A stretch of 64,000 bases of DNA from Mytilus trossulus. Lineage: Eukaryota > Mollusca > Bivalvia > Mytilida > Mytilidae. The notes under the pieces were generated by a model. It worked only from the letters and a program-made list of their open reading frames with translations. It did no database searches and was not told the DNA's origin. Location of the stretch: positions 73,592,457-73,656,456 of the forward strand of contig NC_086374.1 in assembly GCF_036588685.1 (NCBI RefSeq), written 5' to 3'. A program made the position numbers and the translations under genes. Positions 1-22,659 of the stretch are shown piece by piece. The first letter of the stretch is position 1. Every line of letters starts with the position of its first letter.

Positions 1-106
1 ATATAACTACACCAAGACTTTACTATTTTGTGTTAAAATAAGCTTAAAAAATCATATTGCCCAGTAATGCCCAGTATTCCCACTTTCTGGGAGTATTGCC
101 CAGCCC

Positions 107-126
107 GGGAAAACCCGGGTTTTCCC
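107..126. repeat. 20-bp perfect palindrome in a CCCGGG-rich block
   Basis: GGGAAAACCC is followed at once by its reverse complement. It lies in a stretch (about 55-150) rich in CCCAG, CCCGGG and TTTTCCC words that I do not recognise. It may be the edge of an element that continues left of the window. Confidence 0.6.
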
Positions 127-149
127 AGGCGGGTAATACTTTGCCAACC

Positions 150-1105
150 CTGCTACAAAGGACATTAACTCCTTAAGGGGTCAACTGACCATTTTGGTCA
201 TGTTGACTTATTTGTAGATCTTACTTAGCTGAACATATTATTGCTGTTTACAGTTTATCTCTATCTATAATAGTTTTCAAAATAATAACCAAAAACAGCA
301 AAATTTCTTTAAAATTACCAATTGGGGGTCCGCAACCCAACAATCAGTTGTCAAAATCATCAGAAAATTTCAGGGCAGATAGATAGTGACTTGATAAACA
401 ATTTTACCCCATGTCAGGTTTGCTCTAAATGCTTTGGTTTCCAAGTTTTAAGCCAAAATCTACATTTTACCCCTATGTTCTATTTTTAGCATGGCTGCCA
501 TCTAGGTTGGTTGGCTAGGTCACCGCACACATTTTCTAAACAAGATATCCTAATAATGTTTGTGGCCAAATGTAGTTAAATTTGGCCCAGAAGTTGCAGG
601 AGAAGATTTTTGTAAAAGATTCACCAATTTACGAAAAAATTGGTGAAAAATGACTATAAAGGGCAATAACTCCTTAATGGGGTTACTTGACCAGTTTGGT
701 CATTTTGAATTATTTGTAGATTTTACTTCGCTGAACATTATTGTTGTTTACAGTTTATCTCTATCTATAATAGTAATCAAGATAAAAACCAAAAACCGCA
801 AAATTTCCTTAAAATTACCAATTCAGGGGTACAAATGTAGCAACCAAACAACTGGCTGTCCAATTCATCAGAAAATTTCAAAGCAGATAGATATTGACTT
901 GTTCAACAATTTGACCCCATGTCAGATTTGCTCTAAATGCTTTGGTTTCAGAGTTATAAGCCAAAATCTACATTTTACCCCTGTGTTCTATTTTTAGCCA
1001 TGGCGGCCATCTTAGATACCCCAATGATGATTGTGGCCAAGTTTGGTTAAATTTGGTCTAGTAGTGTCAGAGGAGAAGATTTTTGTAAAAGTTAACGACG
1101 AAAGC
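150..1105 (-). repeat. Dispersed repeat family A, truncated copy
   Basis: This is a minus-strand copy of the family seen complete at 31585-32896. It holds two head-to-tail units of about 480 bp, each with the same landmarks (TTACAAAAATCTTCTCCTCT, GATGGCCGCCATGG, TATAGATAGAGATAAACTGT, GTCAACATGACC). The terminal hairpins are missing, so the copy is incomplete at both ends. A possible reading frame at 650-997 is only repeat sequence. Confidence 0.8.
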
Positions 1106-1496
1106 AATCATTTTTGTTTATGTCCTTTTTTTTGTGTTGAACCATTGAAAAAAATAGAGGTCATATCAAAATAAAAACATAACCTCATTACAGAAATTGC
1201 TTGAAATGTACAGCTTATTTGAAAACAAAAATAAATAATATAGGTCACCAATGTGTTAAAAAAGATATTTCAATTTTAATGCCAAGAAATGGCATTTTTG
1301 GACCAAAGGGAATGAATATAGAGGTTTTTTAATGATATAAACATTCTAAAAGTCCTCTGGGGCCAAACAGAATTGCTTTTTTTGGTTAATTTTTGTACCA
1401 TATCATTAAGTAATAACTGATAGTGAAAAAAATAAAATTTGTAAGAACAAAAAACAACGCTTATCTGAAACTTTGGTAACCGCAATCCTTCTTAAA
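1106..1496. other. No feature recognised
   Basis: AT-rich sequence with no credible coding frame. It probably lies within or downstream of the minus-strand gene whose coding exon is at 1497-1844. Confidence 0.4.
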
Positions 1497-1844
1497 TCAA
1501 TTTTTGAGTTTTGGTGCAGGACATGATGTATGTCCTCTATTTGAATTCAGGGAGAACACTGACATGTACAATGTACCTGCATTTTGTTGCTGTAGCTTTG
1601 ATGACAATTCATCCACTGATTGGCTGCTTTGTATTGCATGATGCTCATTAAAATCATTCTCTGGTTCCTTATTCAAAGAATCTGTTGAGGTTAGTGTTGA
1701 TGATGAAGCCATTCTGTCAAGGATTTCATCATTTATATCTCGTATATCTCCAGTTATCCTCAGCTTTGGTTCCCCATTGACCACAACATATTCATCACCA
1801 GTAGAAGAAGAATCTAGAGAGCTCCGACTGACAGTGTCTTCCAT
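1497..1844 (-). CDS. Partial gene: N-terminal exon of an unrecognised acidic, serine-rich protein
   Basis: An open frame from ATG 1844-1842 encodes a low-complexity acidic N-terminus rich in Ser, Asp and Glu (landmarks SRSSLDSSSTGDEYVVV, ITGDIRDINDEILDRM, SVDELSSKLQQQ). The composition is unlike the random AT-rich frames nearby, so I think it is a real coding exon. A good donor (GCAG|GTACAT) at 1577/1576 suggests the exon is 1577-1844 and that the 25 or so codons after it are intronic. A possible acceptor (ATTATTTTAG) lies just upstream of the ATG near 1886. The rest of the gene would lie left of the window. DEYVVV would fit a loose LC3-interacting motif, but that is speculation. I do not recognise the family. 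Confidence 0.4.
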   Translation of the reverse strand: MEDTVSRSSLDSSSTGDEYVVVNGEPKLRITGDIRDINDEILDRMASSSTLTSTDSLNKEPENDFNEHHAIQSSQSVDELSSKLQQQNAGTLYMSVFSLNSNRGHTSCPAPKLKN

Positions 1845-1885
1845 TGTCACACAGACATTATTAACAGATTATTACCAATCTGGAC

Positions 1886-3160
1886 CTAAAATAATTATGA
1901 AATATTTTACGAAAAGTGTCTTTGTTCTACATATTCTAATAGAAATTCTTTCTTTTTTTGTTTAATAAAATTTGCAAACTAAAATTTGTATAAGCATGTA
2001 CTGGTACAAAATGTACATATATTAAAGAAATGTGTGTTATTTACGAGTATGTCCTGGACATGTACAATTTTGTAGATGTAGTTGACTGCTACATTGGTAA
2101 ACATGATATCAATTTACATATAGCTTAAATTGCATTCATTAGATTGTTAGGTATAAACATGTATATACATTCGGTTGATACTTAAAGTTTACCATTGCAT
2201 TTATAGGTAATGCTGATCTTAAGAGTGCTTAATTATGAATCAGTACTGAAAGTAACTTTTGTTTGTTGTGTTCAAAAAGGGGGGTGGTTTGGCACCAACA
2301 AACATGTCTGACCCCAACATTGTGTGTGTGTCTGTCCCAGGACAGAAGCCCATAACGAAGTGATTTCATATGAAAATTGTTGCTAGACGTGTTGTATACA
2401 TGTACATGTATTCCATTTGTTTTTTCTTTATCTTGTAAATAAATCAGGCAGTAAATGTTCTCATAAATTGCTTTACACTTGTTATTTTTAAAGCCTTTCA
2501 TAGCTTACTATGTTATTTGGATTTAGCTCATTGTTGAAGTGTGCAGGGTGGTCTAAAGTTGTAAACTTCAACGACATTATTTTCAGTCTTTGATTGAGAG
2601 TCGTCTCATACACCAATCTTGTGTTTTTATGATTGAGTAAGACTGGTTGATTCTGTGTAAAAGACGACAATAATTGAGCAGTTCATACTGAGATATAATA
2701 ACAAAGGCATTGTGGCATATTAAATATTTCATAAAAGACATCTAATATTGGCAAATATTTGAAATAATTTATCATAAAATTTTAAGTCATGTAAGTGTAC
2801 ATGGTGTTTGGGGTATACTTTGATCTTTTCTTTCAATGCACGTAGATGATAACAGTTGTCACATCTGAAATGAAGAACAGTCACTAATAACTCATAATGT
2901 ATCATTTGTCTGATATTAAATCAATGTGAAACCAATCATAACAACAAGAGTTGAGATATGGTGTCATAGGCTTACTGTAAAAAAACACTTGTTTTTTTCT
3001 CATAAATCAGTTAAGGCATAACTTTTTTAGCTAATTTCTCAATATTGTATAGGAATAACAGAACTTTCAACTGGCTGTCAAATATAGTTGGGTTTTTTAA
3101 AGTCTTTTATCAACTGTTAAACTGACTTAGTCTGGATTTTTAGATTTTCATTAACGATGT
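1886..3160. other. Non-coding, possible first intron of the minus-strand gene
   Basis: No coding frame or repeat I recognise. Short frames at 2229-2501 and 2488-2670 have random composition. If the GC-rich block at 3165-3245 is the promoter or 5' exon of the 1497-1844 gene, this stretch is its first intron. Confidence 0.3.
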
Positions 3161-3164
3161 TGAT

Positions 3165-3245
3165 TATGGTGGCGCTTCATTTCCTACATCCGGTTGATGT
3201 CATATGGTCGGCACATTCCGTCAGTCGCCGTTTTCCGGAGAAAAA
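3165..3245 (-). promoter_or_regulatory. Candidate CpG-containing promoter or 5' exon with ETS-like sites
   Basis: An 80-bp island of higher GC in AT-rich DNA. On the minus strand it contains CCGGAAAACGGCG, ACGGAATG and ACCGGATGTAGGAA, which look like ETS-type GGAA/GGAT sites. It lies between the minus-strand exon at 1844 and the TATA box of tubulin gene 1, so it could be a promoter for the minus-strand gene. This is inferred from composition and motifs only. Confidence 0.3.
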
Positions 3246-3378
3246 CTAGCAGACGAATTTCTTACATGATGATGTAAATATATTCAAGATTATATTTGGC
3301 TAAGAACTATGTACTATAAATAATTAAGTTAACAGGTTGTTCTATATTAACATGTAGTTTGTCATTTCACCTTGGTGG

Positions 3379-3410
3379 CACGTGCGATTGGTGACGTAGT
3401 TGTATATAAA
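3379..3410 (+). promoter_or_regulatory. Core promoter of alpha-tubulin gene 1
   Basis: Within 32 bp there is an E-box CACGTG (3379-3384), an inverted CCAAT (ATTGG), a CRE-like GTGACGTAG and a TATA box TATATAAAT (about 3402-3410). Transcription would start near 3435, leaving a 5' leader of about 60 bases before the ATG at 3497. The cluster suggests a strongly expressed gene. Confidence 0.65.
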
Positions 3411-3496
3411 TCCTGGCTAACGTTTGAGCGTCAGTCACTTTGAATTTGTAGTCAACGTTGCACTGACGGCAATTCTTTGAATCAACTAAAAGAAAA

Positions 3497-15562
<12,066 letters not shown>

Positions 15563-15609
15563 AATTCTTCAAGATGTAAACTTTGAAAAAATTATAGCAT
15601 TATTCGTCT

Positions 15610-15615
15610 ATTAAA
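15610..15615 (+). terminator. Possible poly(A) signal of tubulin gene 1 (ATTAAA)
   Basis: ATTAAA lies 48 bp after the stop codon, followed by GT-rich DNA. It is the common variant rather than AATAAA, so the call is moderate. Confidence 0.45.
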
Positions 15616-15849
15616 GTTGGATTGTTTAACCCACTATTTTATTCAATTTCTTTCCTTGCACAGCAGCTCTTTTTAGGGGTTATAAAAATTTGATACATTC
15701 ATCTTTTTTTTTTGAATTTTCGAAAAAACTAAGGATTTTCTTATCCCAGGCATAGATTACCTTAGCCGTATTTGGCACAACTTTTTGGAATTTTGGATCC
15801 TCAATGCTCTTCAACTTTGTACTTGTTTGGCTTTATGAATATTTTGATA

Positions 15850-15935
15850 TGAGCGTCACTGATGAGTCTTATGTAGACGAAACGCGCGTCTGGCGTACTA
15901 AATTATAATCCTGGTACCTTTGATAACTATTTTAT
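15850..15935 (+). repeat. Short dispersed repeat with hammerhead-ribozyme-like core
   Basis: CTGATGA (15859-15865), a 3-bp stem GTC/GAC with 7-nt loop, GAAA (15879-15882), a 4-bp stem ACGC/GCGT with 7-nt loop, then A at 15897 as the possible cleavage site. These follow the order of a type I hammerhead. Helix I is not evident in the flanks. Related copies lie at 28310, 35005, 45793, 54918 and about 58130. The 3' part reads AATTATAATCCTGGTACC in this copy and the one at 35005. Confidence 0.55.
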
Positions 15936-16147
15936 GGTCTCGTGTTGGTATGACAAAAGTTCCAGAGGCAAAATTTAGGCATGCTGGCAATGGCTGCAAA
16001 AACAATTGTTATAAAGTTTGTGATGAGAGCTATTCCAGAAAAAATATATACAGGGGTGTTGGAAGGCAAATGTTTACACTATAATTCTATTCTCAATTGA
16101 CAAGTGTCTTGGTTGTTGGTGCCGAAACTGCCTGCCATAACCTGGCC

Positions 16148-17516
16148 CATGGGCCAAGTGAGCTTATATCATCACTTGACGTCTGTCGTTGTCCATCGTT
16201 CTTAACTTTTACAAAAATCTCCACTGCAACTACAGGGCCAAATTTAACCAAACTTGGCCACAATCATCATTGGGGTATCTAGTTTAAAAAATGTGTCCAG
16301 TGACCTGGCCAACCAACCAAGATGGCCGCCATGGCTTAAAATAGGACATACGGGTAAAAATGCAGTTTTTGGCTTATAACTAAAAAACCAAAGCATTTAG
16401 AGCAATTAAATCTGACAGAAGGTAAAATTGTTGATGAGATCAATATATATCTACCCTGGAATTTTCAGATGAATTGGATAACTGATTTATTAGGTTGCTG
16501 CCCTTAAATTGGTAACTTGAAGGAATTTTACTGTTTTTAATCTGATTTTTGTGACAAAAATGTCGGTTATTGATTTGGGGATGGCAAGCGGTAACCACAT
16601 GTTGTCCGTGCATAAACCTTTCAACCAAAGCTTTTAAAATTTTAATATGTTGTTTCTGACAACAAAATGAAGGTCAAGTTCAATAATGGCGATTTTGACT
16701 TTTACCGTTCAGGAGGTATGGTTCTTGAAAGATTGAAAACTATGACTATTCCAGTTGTGTCTGTGCATTTACTCATGAACTGTTCAACCAAAGCTTTTCA
16801 AATTTTAATATGTTGTTACTGATGACAAAATGGAGGTCAAGTTCAATAACGACGATTTTGACTTTTACCATTCAGGAGTTATGGTTCTTGGAAGATTGAA
16901 AAATGGCATTTTCAGTTGTGTCCGTGCCTTTACGCATGAACTGTTCAAACAAAGCTTCCCAAATTTTAATGTGTTGTTACTGATGACAAAATGGATGTCA
17001 AGTTCAATAATGACAATTTTTACTTTTACCGTTCAGGAGTTATGGTTCTTGAAAGATTGAAAAAAATGACTATTCCAGTCGTGTCCGTGCATTTACTCAA
17101 AACTGTTCTACCAAAGCTTTTCAAATATCCGGTTTGCTGTCGTTGTGCCAGCCTCTTGTTTGTTTATTATCTTGAATATTATTATAGATAGAGGTAAACT
17201 ATAAACAGCAAAGTAAGTCCTAAAAATAAGTCAACATGACCAAAATGGTCAATTGACCCCCTAAGGAGTTGTTGCCCTTCATAGTAAATTTTTAAAATTT
17301 TCATAAAATTTGTAGATTTTCACTAACATTTTCAACTGAATTTACTGCACCAAGTTCATTATAGATGGAGATGATTGTAAGCAGCAAGAATGTTTAGTAA
17401 AGTAAGATCTACAAACACATCAACAAAACACAATTTTGACATGAATCCATCTGTGTCCTTTGTTTAATATTCACATAAACCAAGGTGAGCGACACAGGCT
17501 CTAGAGCCTCTGTTTT
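16148..17516 (+). repeat. Dispersed repeat family A interrupted by a 158-bp tandem repeat
   Basis: Both termini resemble the full copy (GGGCCAAGTGAGCTTAT at left, GGTGAGCGACACAGGCTCT at right). The middle is replaced or interrupted by about three and a half units of a different tandem repeat (about 16605-17160, period near 158 bp) with landmarks AACTGTTCAACCAAAGCTTT, ACAAAATGGAGGTCAAGTTC and GGTTCTTGAAAGATTGAAAA. Frames at 16097-17191 are repeat sequence. Confidence 0.75.
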
Positions 17517-17864
17517 TCTTTAATAGCCCTAAGTTGAAGGTTCCATTCTAAAAGATAATGGATATTTAGACCTTGAACATGGTCCATTGACAATGAAACT
17601 TTTACGTGATAGGTTTATTCTATGGTATATTTTCTATAGTGATTTTTGTTCTTGCCCCCAAGTTTTGTCTTGAGTTGAAAAATACACCAGTTCATTTTAT
17701 CTTAATTACCAGTCTATAGCAACAAAATAAAGATATTTTGTTATAGTATAGCATCTGATTTCAGTAAGTGCCAGATGAAAATTATATCTGCCACTGGTAA
17801 AATTTGAAGTGATTGTACGTTTTGGTTACCATGAGATTCATCTGTTCATGCACCTGCAATATAA

Positions 17865-17890
17865 GCAGCCAGGGAATCCTCCCTGGCTGC
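17865..17890. repeat. Perfect 11-bp stem hairpin
   Basis: GCAGCCAGGGA, loop ATCC, TCCCTGGCTGC. GC-rich against an AT-rich background. It could be an RNA hairpin or the remnant of a fold-back element. Confidence 0.6.
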
Positions 17891-18299
17891 CAACCAACTG
17901 AACCAAAAAAGCTAAAACTAGAAAAGGTTTATAAAATGCAGTCTTGAAAGTGAACAGATGAAGGAAATCCGACAAAGCAAATATTGAGACTGTTAGCCAT
18001 ACCTACTATTAAACCTTTTCAACACCTACGTTGAGCACGACTACGACAGTTGCGATGTTAGGGGTCATCTCAAAAACAACAATTGAAAATATTATTTTCG
18101 ATCACTATTGATTTTATTGCGTGAAAACTTGATTAGCAATGAAGCAACTTTCCAACAGAGTTCAAATGACATGAATTTTATTAATTTAGAATGAAGAAAA
18201 TGATTGATTTTACAGTAAACAAACATTTTAAAGTTAAGAAAATAAAAAAATAAACAGGGGTCTCTGATATATTAAAAAAGAATGGAATATAATGGAGAA

Positions 18300-20160
18300 A
18301 TCATAATGTAAAAAAAATCGGATACTATCAAAAAACACAGATCCTTAAAATACCAAGTACAACAAAAGCTTAGAACATCATATTGGAACTACATAAATAA
18401 CATTATAATCGAAGATAGTAAACTGAAAGACAGTAAACCAAGCAAAAAATTTTGGTCATTCATAAAAAAACAAAAAAAGTGAAAATATAGGTGTATCACC
18501 ACTAAAGGTAAAGGGTATCACAAAAACAAACCCCCAAGATCAGGCTGAAGCACTTAACCATCAGTTTCACTCAGCATTTACCACACCTAAACCTTTGAAA
18601 TTATCTCACATTTGTGAACTAAAATCATTAAAATCAGCAACACATAAATTTGAAATGAAGCAAATAAACATCACCCCAGAAGGAACATTTAAATTACTAA
18701 AAAACTTAAACCCATCAAAAGCAATTGGTCCAGACAAAATATCACCCATTTTCTAAAAGAAGTTCATCATGAAATCTCACCTATATTATCTGACTTGTTT
18801 AACTCATCAGTAAATACAGGCACAGTACCAAACGACTGGAGAGAGGCCTTGGTTACACCAGTTTTCAAAAAGGGAGCAAAATCTAAACCTGAAAAGGCCC
18901 ATCTCTCTAACCTGTATCCTTAGTAAATCACTAGAACATATAATTGTATCATCCATAATGAAACATCTAGACATTTACGATTTACTATATCCACTGCAGC
19001 ATGGTTTTAGATCAAAAGTTAGCTGTGAAACACAACTTTTAACTTTTACACAGCAAATACTTGATTAATATATGTCAAACGGTAAACAAACTGACGTAGT
19101 TGTCATGGATTTCTCAAAAGCGTTTGATAAGGTGGACCACCAAAGACTTATCCTAAAACTGAAACGCATGGGAATAAATAACAAAACAACAAATTGGATA
19201 GAGGCATGGTTATCGCATAGATCACAAAAAGTGGTGGTTGACAGTCACACATCAAATAGTTGTCCCAAGGGTCTGTTCTCGGGCCATGTCTGTTCTTAAT
19301 TTACATTAATGACATACCAGACAACCTCAAAAGTAATGTTCGCCTCTTTGCAGATGACACTATTGTGTATCTAACAATCTCATCATTAGATGACTGTCAC
19401 ACCCTTCAATCAGACCTACATAAACTGGAACAATGGGAGCAAGAATGGCTTATGTCCTTTAACCCAGACAAATGTGAAATCATCCACATAACAAGAAAAC
19501 ATAAACCAATCATCTATAAATACACATTACATAATCATATTTTAAAATCAACAAACAAAGTAAAATATCTTGGCGTTTCCATCACAAACGATCTGACATG
19601 GAATTTTCATATAAATGACATCACGAACAAAGCAAATGCATCACTGAGATTTATAAAAAGAAACGTCAAAACTAACAGCATAAAACAAAAGAACTGGCTT
19701 ACAAAACATACGTTAGACCAAAAACTGAATACTGTAGTGTCGTCTGGGATCCCTGGCAGAAACAACAAATACATAAAATTGAAATGGTACAGAGAAGAGC
19801 TGCCAGGTATACACTCAACCAATACAGCTGTCAAAAAGCAGTGTAACAGCCATGCTTGAACATCTAAGATGGCCAACATTACAACAAAGAAGAAATCTTG
19901 CATCCGTCACCATGCTATACAAAATTCAACAACAATTAGTCTCCATCCCAGTAAATACATACCTAATACCATCCAAAGAACATAAATTTATACATCCATT
20001 CTCTCCCACAAACTATCATTTGTATTCATTTTTTCCTAGAACAATAAGGTTGTGGAATACCCTACCATACCAAGTAGCCTGTAGCCCAGACTTGGAAGCT
20101 TTTAAGTCTGGTGCAAAACCACATATGTATTGCTAAATCAAACCATGTTTATAACTATAT
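18300..20160 (+). pseudogene. Broken non-LTR retrotransposon (jockey/CR1-like reverse transcriptase)
   Basis: Fragments of one ORF2-type protein lie in several frames. In order: a pre-RT segment (about 18470-18760, with NPSKAIGPDKISPI), the RT palm with MDFSKAFDKVDHQRL (about 19105), SQGSVLGPCLFLIYINDIP (about 19263), the catalytic LFADDT (about 19350) and a C-terminal segment FFPRTIRLWNTLPYQV (about 20026) typical of this group. At least four frameshifts or stops separate them (near 18755, 18920, 19067 and 19290), and more lie between 19690 and 19860. No endonuclease domain is present, so the copy is 5'-truncated. The parts imply cytoplasmic or nuclear target-primed reverse transcription, but this copy is dead. 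Confidence 0.85.
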
Positions 20161-20592
20161 ACAAAAATAAGAATAAAAAAAAGTTTTTTCTTGCAATTAT
20201 TGTAAATATGTTTAGTTTTAATTTGTTTACCTAGCATGTGCCTTCTTGTAATCTTCAACATATTGAAGTTAAGAAGTATTATGTAGATGTAGAAATATCA
20301 CTTAAAAATAAAACTTCTACTGTGTTAAGTACGTACACATTACTAACATTTTAAGGACTAGGTTCAGGCGCTCTAATGATGCGACGAGTTTTAACTAGTC
20401 TAATTGGATCCCAAACCTGCCTTATGTATGGTCATAGATGAAAAAAAAAAGAATCACAAGTACGAAAACATAGAAAAGATAACAAAACCAAAGCAAAAGA
20501 GAAATAGAGAAACCATTTCTGACCCGTTGACAACAAAACAAAATATAGCAATGACAGTGTAACATATAAAACCAACGATATTTGATCAACAC

Positions 20593-20670
20593 GGACTTCA
20601 CTGCTAAAAAGTTCCCGCGGACTTCACTGCTAAAAAGTTCCCGCGGACTTCACTGCTAAAAAGTTCCCGC
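20593..20670. repeat. 26-bp minisatellite, 3 units
   Basis: GGACTTCACTGCTAAAAAGT plus TCCCGC is repeated three times with no mismatch (20593-20618, 20619-20644, 20645-20670), which suggests recent expansion. Confidence 0.85.
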
Positions 20671-20979
20671 TTATTGTAAGAAACCCAGAGGTCATTTCTG
20701 AGAAATGGGGAATGACTCTACGATAAATTGTTTTTCGGGACACGTAAAATTAGTTCGAGAGGACGACCATATATAACTAGACCTAAGACGTTTGAGTCCA
20801 AATCCCTGCTTAGCACTGTCCAACAAGAATTTGCAATGACAACAAACTCTTCCGTAAATAACGTGTTGAAATATAAATTCCTTACGAAGGTAGGTATTTC
20901 TTAAATTATTTTACATCGGAAAGAGAAGTCAATTACATCCCCTCTCCCCCAATCCACAAAGGAAATATATCAACGTTAA

Positions 20980-21571
20980 GGATTATGTACCCTTCTGTTG
21001 CTTCAATGCTAAACATAATTACGGAAATTTTATAGAAAATCCACAGCCTTTATCCTTGTTCTATCATATTTTGTAATTTGATGACCGATAGATATAGAAT
21101 TATTGCATGCAGTGCTATATCATTGTTTTCCTTAAAAATAAGTTTATTAATGTAGTTATTGGTTAGAACAAATAAAAATATGGACCAAATCAAGTACACC
21201 TTTTAGGGTGCGCTCGACTTTAGTTACTCTGCGCGAGGTATTTTGGACCCTTAACAGGTTGGTTAGAACTTTTTGTAAAAAATAAACACTAGCACATCAT
21301 AGAAAAGCAAGTGAGTAATGTTTCAAATTATATAACAAAAATCTCTTTATTAAAGGCTGTGGATTTTCTATAAAAATCTTGGTTTATTTGCCACAAAGTA
21401 CTCTTTTTCTATTAAATGCAATGGAACAGTAAATATTAATGCTTTGCATCAAGTTTCGCCCTAGTATATGTTCAAAATGGCCTGTCTCTATTATTCATTA
21501 TATCTGTAGTTTTGATACAATTCATGTTTAAAAAATTCGTACAAAAATGGCTACAGAAGGGTACATAAACC
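20980..21571. mobile_element. 592-bp TIR element with TTAA target site
   Basis: Ends GGATTATGTACCCTTCTGTT (left) and the inverted GGTTTATGTACCCTTCTGTA (right) match at 20 of 22 positions. TTAA flanks both (20976-20979 and 21572-21575), the target of piggyBac- and Kolobok-type elements. A second inverted pair, TTTTATAGAAAATCCACAGC and its complement, lies inside (about 21030-21050 and 21350-21372). Non-coding and therefore non-autonomous. Confidence 0.75.
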
Positions 21572-21575
21572 TTAA

Positions 21576-22540
21576 TGAAGCGGCGTAGTCCCTCGTTGAT
21601 AAACATTGCGATATGATATTTTCCTTTGACCTTTTTTCAAAACAATATGGTTTTACCCCTAACCCTCCCCCACACACACCCCGAAATTGAATATGTTCAT
21701 TGGGTAAAGTTTACAAGTGTTTAACGGACGGACGGTAGTCCAGTAATTATTTTTCATAAGTTCTCATACATTTTCAGAAAAAAACATTTACAGATACGAA
21801 TTATATCGTTATTGGCATGCGGCATAATCTTAACTGACTTGAAGAGAAAGATGATCAGGATACGGAATGATTTCAGTATTTTTTTCAATCAATTCAACGT
21901 GAAATTACGTGTAAATACATGCAATAAGAATATAACATAACAGAGAAATATATCTATTTATTTTTTTGTTTGATATATCTTCTGCAGCTATTTGTATAAC
22001 CGCCAAATCAAATTTATGTACGGACAGTGATAAGCAGACCGTTTTTGTATTTGAGACGACCCCTCTATTTTACCTGTAAACTGTACGTGGCATTAGTTGG
22101 TGTCGAGAGTTGTTGAAAAAGTCTAATCATTCATTCGAGTTTTTGCCCTTTAATGATGAGTTCATTTTTTTTGCGTAGCATGCCCACAAAATTTCAGATA
22201 TTTCCTCAGAATACGGATTTGTGGACATTTTTTTCCTTTCGATAGAAATTAATACATAACTTTTTTTGTTTTAAAAGATAAATACGATCGTTTTTGTGTT
22301 AAATTGTTTGTAATTTATGTGTTATATAAATATTGCATAAATTTGTACATTTTATTTTTACAAATAACTCAAATGTATCAATAACATCAATTGATAATGA
22401 ATGTAAAAAAAAATAAAGAATAAAAAAAATTGCACTGTTTACGTTTTCATGAAAATTGGTACACATAATCTTCTGACGTAATCAAACCAAATGTCATTTT
22501 AAAAAAAAGACGGGCCCATGAATGACCCATGAATTCGTTT
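21576..22540. other. No feature recognised
   Basis: AT-rich DNA without a credible coding frame or visible repeats. Confidence 0.4.
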
Positions 22541-22542
22541 TC

Positions 22543-22569
22543 ATTGAAACATTGAAACATTGAAACATT
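22543..22569 (-). repeat. 8-bp tandem 3' tail of the adjacent non-LTR element
   Basis: ATTGAAAC is repeated three times followed by ATT on the plus strand, at the 3' end of the minus-strand element. Several non-LTR groups end in short tandem repeats instead of poly(A), so this probably marks the 3' terminus. Confidence 0.65.
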
Positions 22570-22659
22570 TTATTTCACTAAAGGCCTCACATGAGGCATG
22601 ATAGTACAACAATATAACAAACATATTTACAAATGCATGAATAAATGGGAAGGTAAATA

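Noticed and set aside
650-997. 115-codon open frame
   Set aside because: Lies entirely in a family A repeat on the strand opposite to the repeat consensus; composition is repeat-derived.
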